Shown here piece after piece: positions 51,520-51,541 of a DNA stretch of 51,541 nt. Positions within the stretch are counted from its first letter, which is position 1. Each line of letters opens with the position of its first letter. A program made the translations under genes and the position numbers. This DNA comes from Parachlorella kessleri (taxonomy: Eukaryota; Chlorophyta; Trebouxiophyceae; Chlorellales; Chlorellaceae), in assembly GCA_001598975.1 (NCBI GenBank), contig BBXU01000783.1, positions 1-51,541 on the forward strand, given 5' to 3'. Under the pieces are notes generated by a model that worked only from the letters and a program-made list of their open reading frames with translations, was not told the origin of the DNA and searched no databases.

Positions 51520-51541
51520 GGGGGGGGGGGGGGTGGGGGGG
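51520..51541. repeat. Terminal G homopolymer
   Basis: Fourteen consecutive G, one T, then seven G close the window. This is probably an assembly or sequencing boundary at a homopolymer and has no telomere-like unit. Confidence 0.85.

Overview
The window is nuclear DNA from a photosynthetic eukaryote, most likely a trebouxiophyte green alga (Coccomyxa-like). The reasons are dense spliceosomal introns with GT..AG borders and pyrimidine-rich 'tgcag' acceptors, moderate GC content, many CAG/glutamine runs, and best family matches to plant/algal proteins (TEBICHI-type POLQ, BIN4, HEI10, KT-type sugar-phosphate translocator). No prokaryotic operon, rRNA, convincing tRNA, CRISPR array or transposon was seen. 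The window starts in a CCCACA microsatellite and ends in a G homopolymer, so it may be a whole contig bounded by low-complexity sequence.

Layout: 323-2056 (-) small multispanning membrane protein; 2608-20857 (+) a very large DNA polymerase theta gene (helicase plus family-A polymerase) with a long Q-rich N-terminal extension; 22038-24123 (+) sugar-phosphate/phosphate translocator; 25650-28026 (-) typical 2-Cys peroxiredoxin; 28710-~30615 (+) disordered Q-rich protein; 33251-35521 (+) PrdX/YbaK-like aminoacyl-tRNA deacylase; 35784-36845 (-) small unknown protein; 37286-39871 (+) HEI10/CCNB1IP1-type RING ligase; 40157-43040 (-) MFS transporter of the MFSD6-like group; 43214-45596 (+) BIN4/MID, a DNA topoisomerase VI accessory subunit; 46336-48657 (-) unknown, probably mitochondrial protein; 49215-50508 (+) small charged protein. 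Many neighbours are divergent pairs with short shared promoters (173 bp between the MFS and BIN4 start codons).

Three genes touch DNA double-strand break biology: POLQ (end joining), HEI10 (meiotic crossover designation) and BIN4 (topoisomerase VI). No operon logic is implied, and the co-location may be chance. Two structural patterns stand out. First, at least six introns in five genes, and perhaps eight, need GC-AG rather than GT-AG borders to keep frame; two to three of these lie in the 131-residue gene at 49215. Second, the POLQ gene repeatedly carries decayed copies of its own exon edges in the flanking introns and in the 3' UTR. I read exon borders by eye from frame continuity, splice consensus and remembered family sequences. 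No search or transcript data were used.
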